Source: Lineus longissimus (lineage: Eukaryota > Nemertea > Pilidiophora > Heteronemertea > Lineidae). From it: a stretch of DNA of 64,000 bases. The notes below the pieces were generated by a model. It did not search any database. It saw only the letters and a list, made by a program, of their open reading frames with translations, and was not told the origin of the DNA. A program made the translations under genes and the position numbers. Below are positions 1 to 50,900 of the stretch, piece by piece (the first letter of the stretch is position 1; each line of letters opens with the position of its first letter). The stretch lies in contig NC_088314.1 in NCBI RefSeq assembly GCF_910592395.1, positions 1,488,001 through 1,552,000 of the forward strand. Direction: 5' to 3'.

Positions 1-264
1 ATTTTAAGCTGTCGACTGTGTTCAATTACAGGTCGAAGAAATTATTAGTGGTAGAGGGAAATGCCACAACAAGAGATCATAGTCTCTTACTTGAAAATAT
101 TAAGCTGTCTGAACCAAAAATGCATACTGGTCTATGGTCAAGTCAAAATAAAAATAAAGTGTTTGTGCCTATTTATTCTCAAAGGCTGATCATAACAAGG
201 TCTGTGATTTGCAAGGTTTTTCACAAGACTGAAGTGGAAAGAACCAAAATAAATGTCCAGGAGT

Positions 265-2167
265 GACATTACACACCAGCACAACTTTATTGCTGAATGA
301 TAAACGAATTCGAGATAACAGTCAAACCACCGGTACCCTGCAATCTCTATGGTAATGAAAATGGCACGGCATACAGCCCGAGTGAATGAATCTGAGGTAA
401 GCGGCATCAAAGGTCAAAGCTGTTTGTGTACATTGTATTTTCTCATGGCTCTCGTAAACAGAAATAAACATTGCCCTGGTGCAGTTATTATGCACACAAA
501 TTCACTGAAACTTGACCTTTATAATATTTGTGTATCAATCTAGACAAGGTTGAAATTCATATTCAGTACGTATTTACAAAATTGGAAAATCAAATTAAAT
601 TTGAAATCATTGGACAACTGGAGTACTCCTTTAATGACCTAATATTTCCAATTACCAGAAATTACATCAAATACAAAATACTGTGTTTTACCAGACCCCC
701 ACAACAGGTTGCCATAAGCTTTTAGATTATACTGGTGCAACAATTCGAACTGTTGACATATAGCATGCCTCCGATTACCTCATGGCCTAACTGCAGGGAT
801 GACTATGTTGGCATGTAACATAAGTCTATTTCTGGTTGTTCTAATGGACAATATCGACCACCTAATTTGAAGCTCTTTGATATTTATGTTCACTCAAAGC
901 AGATGATCTAGTTGAGGTTATTGGTTCACCCATCAACCTCCAGGTGCCACCACCAGTCTGCATAAAAATCAATGATCCTCCCAAAAGATGGCTATCTTGA
1001 TCCGATTGGAACCATTGCTAACACTTCTTCAACTTAGAATTACCAGCTTCTACATGACAACTAGCACTCATGATGAAGAAGCCACTACAAGGTGACTAGT
1101 CTAAATCCTGAGTGGTTTTTAAATGAACCAATAACTTCAACTATAGATATTCATCTCGAAGAATCTAACACCTAATGGCTGATAGCGGCTAATCAATCTC
1201 AAAATTAAATTACTAATTTGCAACGACAATCATAAATATACACATCACACTATTCTATCTATTTGCCCCATTCAGAACAACCCCCGCCCCCATCACGCAT
1301 TTTTTGGCCCAAGGATGCTGTGTACATGCCATGGGAGCAACTCCCCAGGTATTTGTGTTTCTCTCAAAAGTAACATTAGGCCATATCCAATGCTGTCATG
1401 CATGATATGTTTGAATAGCTGGACAACTGCCACATATAGCCAGTCCTAGAAATGAGACATGGACTGACTGGTGGGTAAAGTTTAATGTCATGTTCACATG
1501 TTTACTACACCCTTTATACACTCCCTGAAGTACTGTTGACTGATTGTAACACATTATGTCAAAGCCATTTTGCATACTGCAATTAAAGTCGCATTTTGCA
1601 ACAAAATCTGTACAGGTTTTTAGCATGTTCAACTCAAATATACATAGTTCAATATACCCTTTTACACAAAATGAACTAAACGTCCCACTGCTTTGAACCT
1701 ACTGATAAATCACCAATGTAAAATAACATACAGACATATTTTTCAAAAAAAAGTTGATTCGAGAAAATTTCTTCGAAATCCAAACAGACAAGCACTTCAC
1801 ATAAAAGTTTAGCACAATTCAAATACTGCGGCAAGTAACATACTGTATACTGCTCTGCATGTAACACAACTGAAATAAACCTTGCAATGGTACAGGACTA
1901 GTAGTCTGTTTGAGAGACAAAGTTTAGGTATATAGCGAACTTTTGTAACACCTGAATGAGAAACATCGCTAACTGAAAACAAATGTCAATACTTCATGCA
2001 AGAACTTCAAGGCTAGACCCAACGCATAGAATTGGTGAGCCTGTAACTTCAATGTAATAGGGAGCAACTGCATGCACTGGTGACTCAAAAGTTCACAGCG
2101 CATATTTGCATGAATTTGATGAATCTCGACATGAGATGTTTACTGACAATGAGACTAGCGTGGAATG
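265..2167 (-). other. FoxP: Probable FoxP 3'UTR
   Basis: The roughly 1.9 kb after the FoxP stop carries no supported gene. The first strong minus-strand poly(A) signal downstream is at 286-291, so the 3'UTR probably spans this interval. Short frames here look like chance. The remaining bases 1-264 hold nothing I can name. Confidence 0.45.
286..291 (-). terminator. Poly(A) signal, probable FoxP 3' end
   Basis: AATAAA on the minus strand, followed within about 20 bases by a GU-rich stretch (GTTGTGCTGGTGTGTAATG), the usual downstream element. Confidence 0.45.
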
Positions 2168-40903
<38,736 letters not shown>

Positions 40904-40912
<9 letters not shown>

Positions 40913-41022
40913 TTCACAAGGGGAGGTCCGTGATGACTGGACTTGAGATCAAACTGAGACTTTCAACAGACTGAGAGTTCTTCAGTCGTTGTGGACACTG
41001 CTTGACAGGATAAGACAAGGCC
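40904..41022 (-). CDS. FoxP: FoxP exon with probable start codon (5'UTR plus Met-Ser-Lys)
   Basis: The minus strand shows a strong acceptor (TTTCATCTTTCAG) and a strong donor (AAG|GTAAGACC) around a 119-base exon. Its last nine bases are ATG TCC AAG, ending in phase 0, which fits the next conserved exon (18682-18822) exactly. An in-frame TGA lies upstream in the same exon, so this ATG would be the first in frame. The splice sites are seen directly; that the exon belongs to FoxP is inferred from strand, phase and position. The intron to the next accepted exon is about 22 kb, like the long 5' introns of vertebrate FOXP genes. An alternative start is the in-frame ATG in exon 18682-18822. Confidence 0.55.
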
Positions 41023-44000
41023 CTGAAAGATGAAATGTCAAGAGGATTAGCTCTATGTAGAAAGAGTTTCTTTAGGAGATTCTGGCACTTTCACAGTGTC
41101 TGTTGATTTGCTGCTGCAGAAACACTTCTTCTAAACAGTCGAGTCCCAAAAAGACGAGTGTTAATCATAGGAAACACAACCTAATCCCAGAATCATCAAA
41201 CACTGGACACCTCTTCAGAAAACAGTTGCTCTCAGAAAAGATTCATTATGTCTCAGTTATCACCACACAGCACATCTCGTTTCATGAAATGTTACAAATC
41301 CTGAAGTTTATTGCCATGGACACAGTCAGGATTAATATAAGGTCTGAAATACACAACCCACAGTCAACACATCATCAAAGAACAAACACAATTTTAATCC
41401 AACTGATACGAGTTGTGTTGGACATTCTTGCTTGGGGCTCAAAGCATCTGTCTTTGTCCCCGGCCACGATGTGTCAACAGCATTCCCTGCCGATCACTGT
41501 GAATAAACAACAATCACCATAACGGTATTGGCGGTAATTTATGCTCTTGTTGATCATTGGGTGGTATCATGTTGGGATTGGAGGCGAATATTGTTCCCTT
41601 GTTATTCTAGGGTTTTGATTGCGAAATTCTCATCAGATGAAGTTCTCTTGGTATAATTGCAGTCATCAATACGAATTTCAATTCATTAAGTTGATGAGAA
41701 CAAGGTGAGCGGTAACAATATTGATATTATTTCAATTTCCATCATTAAAAAAATGTTCATCCGGCCAAACAACCACCTCACACCACTCTCCTCTTATCAC
41801 AACCAAACAAGGCAAAAAATGTTGGGTTTTTTTATACGGTTGGCGCTACCAGAAATTTGTTTCACTGCACAAAAATAGGTACTAGACAAGAGCAAATTGT
41901 CACAAACCGACTACTATACTCACAATCAATCACAACCAACTTTTCAATTTCCAATTAAATTTTTTTTAACCCACGTGAATATCATATTTCATATTGCACA
42001 TTAAATCAATTGTTTTCTTTTTGAAATTCAATCTAAGTCATACTGGTTAAAAATATACTTCACTACATGCACTATCAGATAGACACACTTGAAAACTGTA
42101 GGATACATCACATTGGAAGTCCTAGACACTAAAAGTCTACCACAGACATTTTGTTTACTAAATAACATTAAATCAATATCCAAAGGAGGTCATTGCAATG
42201 TCCTAGTAACCCTTTATTGTCTGAGTGCAGGACATCCGGGAATATCACACTAGAAGCTTTCAAAAGCCCTTCAGAATGTAATTCATGGTATCAGGTTAAT
42301 ATGGGACAGATAGTCTGCAATGAGAGGTAATACAACCAAATTGTGACTGACTGAATGACAAGGAGACCACGACTGAAGGTGCTTCAATAAGCTTTGATGC
42401 CCAAATTAGTCTTACTGTAAAAATGGTAATGGCATACACTGTGCCTATTGGCGAGAGACCATACTGCAGGGAAGCGTCAAGAATTGAAAGGTAATGAAAC
42501 TTACCAAAGAAACCCTCCAAAAACGAGGTGAAATAAGTGACACTGATGACATACTGAGGTTTGATTTCATAATAAGAGAACTGCAAAGGACACCATGATA
42601 ACAATATGGTTGTTTTCTTCAGTTTTATACTTTTTCCGGCTGAAGATGGGTGGAACTGCTGAAACCGCTAAAACTAGGGCACACATCTGCACACTTATGC
42701 ACTTGAGTGAAGTGTAAGGGAGTCAAGTTGGTGACAGGTGCATGCCTTCACAGGACAGGTGATAGGATACCTGGCACAAATAAACCTATTCATTTGATGA
42801 CGACAGAGCAGCTTTTGGTTTGCTATAAACTGACAACAACATCTAAATGAAAATCTCTCAAGGAGTAAAAGTATGTGATGTTATTGAGGCCTACATCAGC
42901 AGAAGTCAATTATCACACCCTTTCTCTCACATCCATCAGTAGGCCTATATCTAGACAGGACATACAATCATTCTTACATAAATAGAATATTGAAATGTCT
43001 CAAGAATGAAATGCTAAAACAACAGTAGGCCTTGATAATCATCAGTGTAGTTCCTGAACATGCATAAGACATTACAATTTGAAGTGTTTACTTGGGAGCT
43101 AACAAACAATTTGGAGCACATTTCATGGGATAGGTTCAGCTGACCTAATATAAACAAATGAATTCATGTAAAGAAAACAATGATATGGGCTGATTTCATT
43201 ACTTAGACTTATGGAAATAAGATGTACAAAAATAATCGCCTACAGTTGCTCTCCAAGCATATTCATGTTGAGGACTACAGCCAAGTACATGTGAATAGTT
43301 CATGACATCCATCAACAGTCAAAGACCTAATTTCAGTTTTGTCCAGGATGGCAGCAAAATCTGACCAGGAGCTCTATCAAAAATGCCACTATCAGCTACA
43401 AGAAGGCCCTACACAAGAATTAGTCTAAGTCCCAGTGGAAAAAATCAATTTGCCCCGGTGCTGCGCCTGGATAAAAATCCTTGTGGAAACCTTGGAGATA
43501 AGTAAACAAGCGATATCCTTTGATGTTACACAATTGACAATAGATATTTAGCTATGGTTATTCTAATTCCTTCTGTTTGGCCATCTTGACCACTAAGGTT
43601 TTTGCATGTTATCAAGTTATACCCCCGGTTGCCTTTAAAGGGTGTAAGACCATGAGTTGGCATTGTGCCTCATACTTTTCAAAAAGTGCCCATGAGCCTG
43701 CGCTGGTCCAGGTCTCACACACCAACACAGATTAATAGCACATCACCTGCTGACTGAGTAAACTAACAACAGTTAAATAGTTACAGAGGTAAAACATTAT
43801 ACCCAGCCCACTGAATGATAAGCTGGACACACAACTTGCCCACACAATAATTTCCATCCATTGTTTCCAACATAAATTTATTTACTAGCCAACAAATCTT
43901 CCGGGGATAAAAAGTCACATTACATCATACAATGAGGTGTCAGTTTTCTGCATTGGTGACAGGCATCCTGCTGACAGTGGGACAAAACCTCCACTATTTG

Positions 44001-45034
44001 ATTCATTTTCAACTTCACAATACAGTTTGTGCTCAGATGCAGGTGCAGGCATTATGGGATTTACATTGGGAAAATTAACAGTTGCCTGCCCTGGTTCATA
44101 ATTAATCCTAGAGAAGAAACTTTTTTTTTAGTTTTTGGCATTTTTTGGAGAGGTGGCAAAGAATACAAGTCCAGTCATGAGATAGTTCTATAAGGGTTGC
44201 AACCAGGGCACCCATGCTTTCTTCTTAAATATTTATTTTCATTGAGGCCCATGGGCAAAGCCCAATGCCCTGTAATCATCTTGGCAGGAGGTAAAGGCAA
44301 GGACTCATAGCCAATGCATAACAAGCTTTTAATCATACATACTGTCACAGATATACCATACATATTTTGATAAGCCCCACAGGGGAAATTACACCACAAA
44401 TAACATGGCAATGCAATATGAGATAAATAAACAATCACCTAAATCAACAGTCAACAACAACAATGCACACAAAAAAACTGGTAAACTATGTGACTCCCAA
44501 TAACAAAGGAAACCACCATTGCATAAAAAAGGAGGAAAATCAATAAATTTAGTTAAAACCTTTCAATCATATAGAGCACCATATCACTGCAGTTTTTTCC
44601 AGCTTCTCTGAACAAATGAGGCTAAAATTGGATACAAATAGACTGGTTGAATCTGCCGCTAACCATTATACTGAGATATTTGCCCTGGGGTTACCAGGCT
44701 AGTGTACTGACAAAACAGAGGTGCTGACTGACCATGCATTATAGGCAGAGGCATATGTAGTCTGTAAATGGTCAGTAATCCTTTCAGAACTCAAAAAAGC
44801 TAAAATGCCTAGATATCAAAGAAATGGAGAACAAATGACCTGATTGTTTTAGTACATTTGAAAAAATTTTCATCTTCGAGTAAAAAAGTGAGAAAACTTT
44901 CTAATTATGTATTTCCATCTCATACAATTAAAGATACAACAATGCAAACAGCATCAGTAGAGAAACTGTGATCGGGAGAATTCATTCATGCTTAAATTGA
45001 CTGCTGTCACCTCATGTCACTCAATTTTGGCCTT
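41023..45034. other. FoxP 5' intron 1 (between non-coding exon and start exon)
   Basis: AT-rich, no supported exon. The 139-codon plus-strand frame at 41103-41522 lacks recognisable motifs and looks like chance. Confidence 0.45.
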
Positions 45035-45341
45035 GGGTCACGTGACCCCATGGGCCTAATTGACAGCCAGTGACAGCCACGTGTTGGGCCTAAGTGATGA
45101 ATAAGCGAACGGCGGGAAAACTATATCTTGGAATAAAACACACCTTGGCTTTGTTTTTCATCATCGCACACAGATGACAGTCATTTTTATCGACGAATGC
45201 CTCATAATGGCCGCCTGGCCAAGTCAACAACACCGCATGGTCCCGTTCTTTGTTCGGATCGCCATCAGCTCGCGCAGACGACACTTGCGATGGCAATAGA
45301 AAATGACTGATCAAATGAAAAATACGGCATAAAAGCTTCAC
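45035..45341 (-). promoter_or_regulatory. CpG-richer block with open frame and E-box palindrome near FoxP 5' end
   Basis: This block has many CpG dinucleotides, a 14-base perfect palindrome GGGTCACGTGACCC (45035-45048) and a second CACGTG at 45078-45083. On the minus strand an 83-codon frame (45090-45341) contains a possible donor (AAG|GTGTGT near 45151) after a run that includes WPGGHYEAFVDKNDCHLC. I do not recognise the peptide. It may be an alternative 5' leader exon of FoxP, a regulatory CpG island, or chance. Confidence 0.3.
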
Positions 45342-45609
45342 TTACTGTGTAAAGGCAAAAAGAATTCAATTCACAATTTAGCAATCCTAGTTTGTTTATT
45401 CCATGCGGGTGTTCGCCGTCTCTCTGAGATATTGCGACTCCATCACTTAGCTCATTTGCTGGGCAAATTGTTTATTGAGGTCCCGCAATCCCGGTCCTAA
45501 ATAACAACAACGGGACGCGAAAATTATGAAATCAATGAAATGCGGCAATAACATTCATTTGAGAGGCATGGTAGGGGTAAACGGGGCAATAAGCGATATC
45601 TGTACTCAC

Positions 45610-45730
45610 CGAGCTCTTCTGTCTGTCTCTTCACTCTTTTCGATAATCGAAGATTTTCAACCATGAAAGACAACACTTACAAGACGGAGCACTGTCGTAA
45701 ATAACAATATATCACTACGCGAAGTAGTAC
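45610..45730 (-). promoter_or_regulatory. FoxP: Candidate FoxP first (non-coding) exon and promoter region
   Basis: A donor consensus (GAGCTCG|GTGAGTAC on the minus strand) sits at 45609/45610, inside a stretch with more CpG than the intron DNA. The preceding bases hold no long reading frame, so this would be a 5'UTR exon ending at 45610. The upper boundary (transcription start) is not visible; 45730 is a guess. It lies 4.6 kb upstream of the start-codon exon and 2.2 kb from the oppositely oriented SAMTOR start. Confidence 0.35.
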
Positions 45731-46248
45731 AGGTAGGTGTAGGTGACATGCGCTCGGCAGTTAAGCAGTGTAAAAACACTTAGATAGCATATAAATAACG
45801 AATATTCAGTTGATCCGCTAGGCGCTAGACCCTTCTACAAGATATCTATGTATTAGATGTATACGACTGCAGCTGGTAACGATTTTTATTTGGAACTATT
45901 TTATGTCATCGTAAGAAGACTTTGTTGTTAAAAGGTGCCATTTGCCGTGACGTCACAAGCACCTGCTGTGTAAACACAAACAAAACAAATATAGGTCATG
46001 TTTGAGATAATTTGGCCGCCTGTGATCGGATACAGCAATGATTATGAGTTTGAGCTTTTACAATTATTGATCTTTCATAGATCTCTGTCCCTAAGGCCTA
46101 GCCTAATCCCTGTTAATTATTTTCAAGGTGTTTTTTAATTTTTTTAAAATTTTTAATCAATTAGTGATAATTATAGCCTACCTGCCCCTCAAACTCAGAT
46201 TTGAAGAAATCGAAGAATCTTCTGATCGGGAGCTCACTCTTGGCCCAT

Positions 46249-46269
46249 GGGCGGGGTTCGAGCCCATGA
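46249..46269. repeat. tRNA-like B-box hairpin, probable SINE or repeat remnant
   Basis: A hairpin of ATGGGC and GCCCAT encloses 'ggggttcga', including a B-box-like GGTTCGAGCC. Acceptor and anticodon arms are not found, so this is not a functional tRNA gene. Confidence 0.3.
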
Positions 46270-47330
46270 TCCAGCCATTTTACCGCAACGTCAAGGCGCT
46301 CGAGCTTTGCTGACGAATTCTTGGTTGACAAGGGAATCATAACATGGACAAAGTGTCGCCAAAAGTAAAGTTTGCGATCATTTTCGGAAAGACACACTAT
46401 CATTTAGGCCACAGCAGTTGAGCCTATACATCTTTCGTCATAAGACCACTGAAGACATGCGGCGGACCGGGTGTGACGGACCCGCGGGATACGCAGTATA
46501 GTCGTTGAATGCTGTACAAGTGACATGGAGCCTTGCCGACTTTCTCGATGGGATCCCCAGAAACCCCTCGACACCCCGGCCGACCGGTCGCCGCTGTCGC
46601 AAATTATTTGATTTTCTCAAGAGCAAGCACTGATCTGTCTCCAAGATAGGTTCTTCCCCCAAATAAACCATCACCCCGAGCTAGCACTGATCTGTCCTCT
46701 AATGGGTTGCCCCATGAATAAGATAAGAGTATAGTCGCGATACGCTATATTGTGATGTTGGTCATGAACATATCCACTATTTGTGGTATACTTGAATTCA
46801 TTGGTGGTGGTCACAATCTACGCTCGAAATAACATCGGTGTTTGCGCGACCAGGGTCCACTGCAACACTCATCATACCGAAGCTGATAAAATGTCCCAAT
46901 CTTGCCCTTGGCCAACAAGAACCTTGCCACAGAGCCCAAAAAAAGTATGAGGAAAATTAATCAGTGATAAATGCTGTACCCTAAGTACTTGTCCCAGCCC
47001 AGGGTGGAAACAAGGTCCACCCTGGCCTGTAGAGACATGGTGCACTACGTTGGGAGAGTACACCAGATCAGACATAGTACGCATAGTGAAGGGGCATGGC
47101 ACATCCAGCAAAGACTTGGGACACTCTCTGGCAACATGGCAAGCTATGGGGGAGGGCACATCCAGAAGAGATATGGTGAGCTACTGTCTCATTGACCGAA
47201 AGTCATTTCTGCAGGTAACAATACAGAGGGACGGTAAAATACACAGGCCCGTTGCGGTGGAGAACAGAAATGTCCTCGTTTTTCTCTTTCGCTCCGATGT
47301 CTTTGAACATGGTGACAAGTTCATTTACTA

Positions 47331-47454
47331 CAGGGTGGCCCAGAATTAATTTCCCTCACACAATAGATGCACAGAAAAGTTCTGTTGTGCAAGGGAAAAC
47401 CTTCCTATCAGAAAAATTCTGTTGTGCAAGGGAAAACCTTTCTATGCCACCCTA
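47331..47454. mobile_element. Mariner-like MITE
   Basis: Begins CAGGGTGGCCCAGAA after a TA and ends GCCACCCTA before a TA. The terminal nine bases are inverted repeats with one mismatch and flanking TA, typical of Tc1/mariner elements. The interior contains a direct repeat of about 36 bases (TTCTGTTGTGCAAGGGAAAA twice, near 47379 and 47415). Non-coding. Confidence 0.5.
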
Positions 47455-47689
47455 TAGAGTTTTGTGAGTTTCCTCATCAGGTAGGCCAATGATTTTGACA
47501 GGACCCCCAGCTGGCGCCATCTGAGCTAAAAAAGTTGAACTACGCGATTACTTAGTAAAAATTACCCGTCTTGGGTGGAGATTTTCCCCTTTTTAGGGGA
47601 GAAACAAGGGACGAGTATCCATGAACCCTTAGCATGGTATTGACGACCGTTGCCGATCACAGCTTTTCCCTTACACGCAGTACAAATTC

Positions 47690-47935
47690 TCCCGCCGCGG
47701 TATTACTCCTGTGGGGACGTTTCATGTGCGTACTATATAGTATGATTGGCCAACGGCAGGGGCGCCAGGAGCGGGCAGCGTAGCGGAGAGCGCAGCCGAT
47801 CGACATTGATCGTGGCTGGGCCAATTCTGGTAGATAAGGTCAAGGTCAACAGCTATGGTGGCCGAGTTATCAAGTTTTGTCAAAATGCACATTCATTTTG
47901 ACGTTTTATCATAATATAACAAATTTATCTGCAAT
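47690..47935 (+). promoter_or_regulatory. SAMTOR promoter region
   Basis: A GC- and CpG-rich block immediately upstream of the SAMTOR start includes an inverted CCAAT box (gattggcc near 47743) and GC-box-like 'ggggcgcc'. No TATA box at a usual distance is obvious; 'ctatatagta' lies about 200 bases upstream of the ATG. The transcription start is not determined. Confidence 0.4.
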
Positions 47936-50900
47936 ATGACAATGTCTGAAGAAAGAGCTAAGCACTTAGAGCTTGCCGGAGTCGTCAAAAGTGTGCACGC
48001 CCACCTGAGAAGAGAATATAAGCGAAGTGAGTACCGTACCTGTTCAAATTTTTTATGTTCTGCTGCCAATGCTATTGCAGCATGCACAGTGCAATGACAC
48101 GAATGAGGATTGCATGGCTGTGTCTCAGCTCACTAGACACTACTCTGCTGCTCAGTCTCTGTGATGACCTATAGTCTATATCTAGTAGTCTAGGACAGGC
48201 CCTGGTGATGCCTCTGCACTGATGGTCATGTCAGTGGACATCCTCATCCTGGGTGCATCAGTACTCAGTGAGTAGGCACATCACATGTCGCAGGCCATTG
48301 TCATTGAATGAATCGAGGATCAATCGCGGTTTAAAATATTAATGAGCTAGACAAGAGTAGACCCTACAGCTAAGCCTACATCTCAACACATACTGACATA
48401 AGGCCTATAGTAAAGGGCCCTTTCCCAAGGCCTGACACCTGACTACAAAGTAAAGTGCCTACATCTTACCACAAGGTGTAAGTGCCTTGCCCAAGGCCCT
48501 ACACTTCAATTCAAGGTCAAGTACCTTGTCCAAGGGCAAGTTCCTGCATCTCAAGATAATGTCAAGGTCTTAAAAAGTAAAAGTGTCCTGTCTTAGACCC
48601 TACATCTCAATATGATCTTGCCCAATGCTCCATCTGGCTGATCACAACATGTCATTATAGTGCCTAGCCCAAGGCTGCACATGATCTCTTCTAATCACAT
48701 AGTACAATGCCTTGCCCAAGGCCCTACATCTCATCATTGTCTCAAAGAGTATCTTGCCTAAGAGTATGACCATATGATTGCCGACCTTTATGAATACAAC
48801 ACTTGGTCATTTGACAGCCCCTGGGTGAACACGACTATGAACACTGGACCACAACATTGAAGAACTTTATCGTCGGTAAAGGGCTGTCAATTTACTGAGG
48901 CAATGGAGGTAGTATTCCACAGTATCAATAACAGGAAGCATTCTTTTATCTTCCAGGAAAAGATGATGTGAATGATCTTTGGAAGGAACACACAGAGAAG
49001 ACACACATCCTCAAGGATTATGCATCAGCGATGCATAAGCTAGCGACAAATCATTGGGAAAAAAGTGATGGGACTCGTATAGACTGGTGTCGTGATATGT
49101 GTCTAGAGTATTTCTATGGTGGACTCCTGAAAACTGTCTTGGAAAAGGAGAAACGAAGAGCTCTGTATCGAACAGATAGAACAGGTCATCAAGGACAGGG
49201 CAACAGTGTTCAAGACCTCCCGGTAGAAACTGTGGAAACAGGAGATGGAGATACGCGATTGACTCCTGGTCTGGAACATATTGCTGATTGGTCTTCAATT
49301 GAAAGAGACGATTTGCCCGATGGTTGTGTGTCGCAGCGGGAAGGTTGTCCCGACGGTTCTGTTAATGAAAGGGATGGATGTCCTGATGGATCTGCGAATG
49401 AACGCCCGATGCCAGATGGGTCAGTGAACTATCGAGATGGTCAGACTCAAACGTTGCCAAATATATCGGGGCTGCAGAGCTCAAGGAAATGTGTCGAGTA
49501 AGATTGTATTTCTTTCCTGCATGCCAGTTGCTTGACAAACAGGGCTACAATCAGTCTCTTCTGAAGCCATTGGCAAATCTTACTTCACTTACCAGTAGAT
49601 AAAAGTAAGGCTGTGACTAGACTAAGACAAAATTGAGAAATTGTCACTCAAGTATAATTGTTATTGTGCGGCCTGCTTATCAGTTGAATGCACCTGTATA
49701 CACGAGGCTGTTAACATTTCACCATTAAACCTAGGAAGAGATGTTAGGTCAACAATGGGAGATGTTGCTTTTAGTCCAGAGCCATTTGCAGTGCAGCTAT
49801 GTTTTGATATGAAGAATAAGTCAACAATGACTAAGTCCGGACTGGCAATGCAATTTGCTTTGTTTAGACAGTTTTGTTTGCCTTGCCAATACATCATGCA
49901 TCATGTGTTACAGACAAACATTTGTATTTGAGAACACATCTGCCATGGGCGATATCTGATATACAATACACAACCTGGTAATAAACAAGCTCTTTCAGTG
50001 CACTGAAGAATAAACGGCACAGCACGGCACGATCTATGTTGACTTATCATTGAGTGGGGGAGGGGGGATAGAATCTTATCTGGTTAAGAGTGGTCAGTTA
50101 GTTCCAATATCAACAACAATTTATTTACAAATTGTGCCCTCTGTCAAGGCACTTCACTTCTTTGACCAGGTCATGCTTGCTTGCTTCATTGATTAATTGT
50201 GCTCTTTCTTTTTTCAGGTTACCATTTGAAGGCCCCATATTCCTCCTAGATGTTGGTAGTTGTTACAACCCATTTCAACATTTTGAAGAATTCTGTGTTA
50301 CTGCACTGGACTTGCATCCAGCCACAGAGGTAATGGATGACTTGCATCTGACTACAATTCCATCATATTTTGAAAGTAATCAAAGTCCAAGTCATTACAA
50401 GAAAAACCTGTCAGTGAGTTCTGTTTTCCTCCCAGATGTCAGCATGTTTATCCCAGGCGTGGATCAGTCTATGTCCCTGTATTTGCTAGTAGATGGATGT
50501 GCCAGTGTATGGCGAGTGCCATTTTCCTTGAAGTTTTTAGAAGTTCACTTTTATATCTGATAATTGCATTGATTGAAAAGTTTATAAGGCATCATAAAAT
50601 AACAAAACTAAAAAGTGTTCTTTTCTCCTTATTTCCAGAGTGTGCTCCAATGTGATTTCTTGGATTGTGGTGTATTGGACAGGCTCCTGGACACATCTGG
50701 AATAGCGAAAGACATTAGTGGTTGCCATAGCAATGGCACTTCTGGTATCCAAGGTGATAGTGCTACTGGGGGTAACCAAAGGAACGGTGCAGTGGGTTGC
50801 CCTAGTGATAGTGATACAGACTGTGATTTTCACCCCCGGATGCTGAAAAGCCCAGTGACTCAGTTGCTGAGAATGTCCTACGATGTTGTTGTCTTCTCAT

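Larger units (their letters stand above)
46000..47689. other. Intergenic region between divergent FoxP and SAMTOR
   Basis: No gene supported. It includes a tRNA-like B-box hairpin (46249-46269), CpG-rich DNA around 46440-46600 and a mariner-like MITE at 47331-47454. Short frames on both strands lack motifs. Confidence 0.45.

Noticed and set aside
41103-41522. 139-codon plus-strand frame in FoxP intron
   Set aside because: No motif, no splice context, composition typical of translated intron; opposite strand to FoxP.
46220-46320. tRNA gene around the GGTTCGAGCC B-box
   Set aside because: Only a T-arm-like hairpin is present; no acceptor stem, D-arm or anticodon arm could be paired.
50132-50560. 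Single 142-codon exon reading through after the SAMTOR SAM-binding loop
   Set aside because: A clear donor (GAG|GTAATG) ends the exon at 50329; the continuation does not resemble SAMTOR, while the exon at 50639 resumes the homology.
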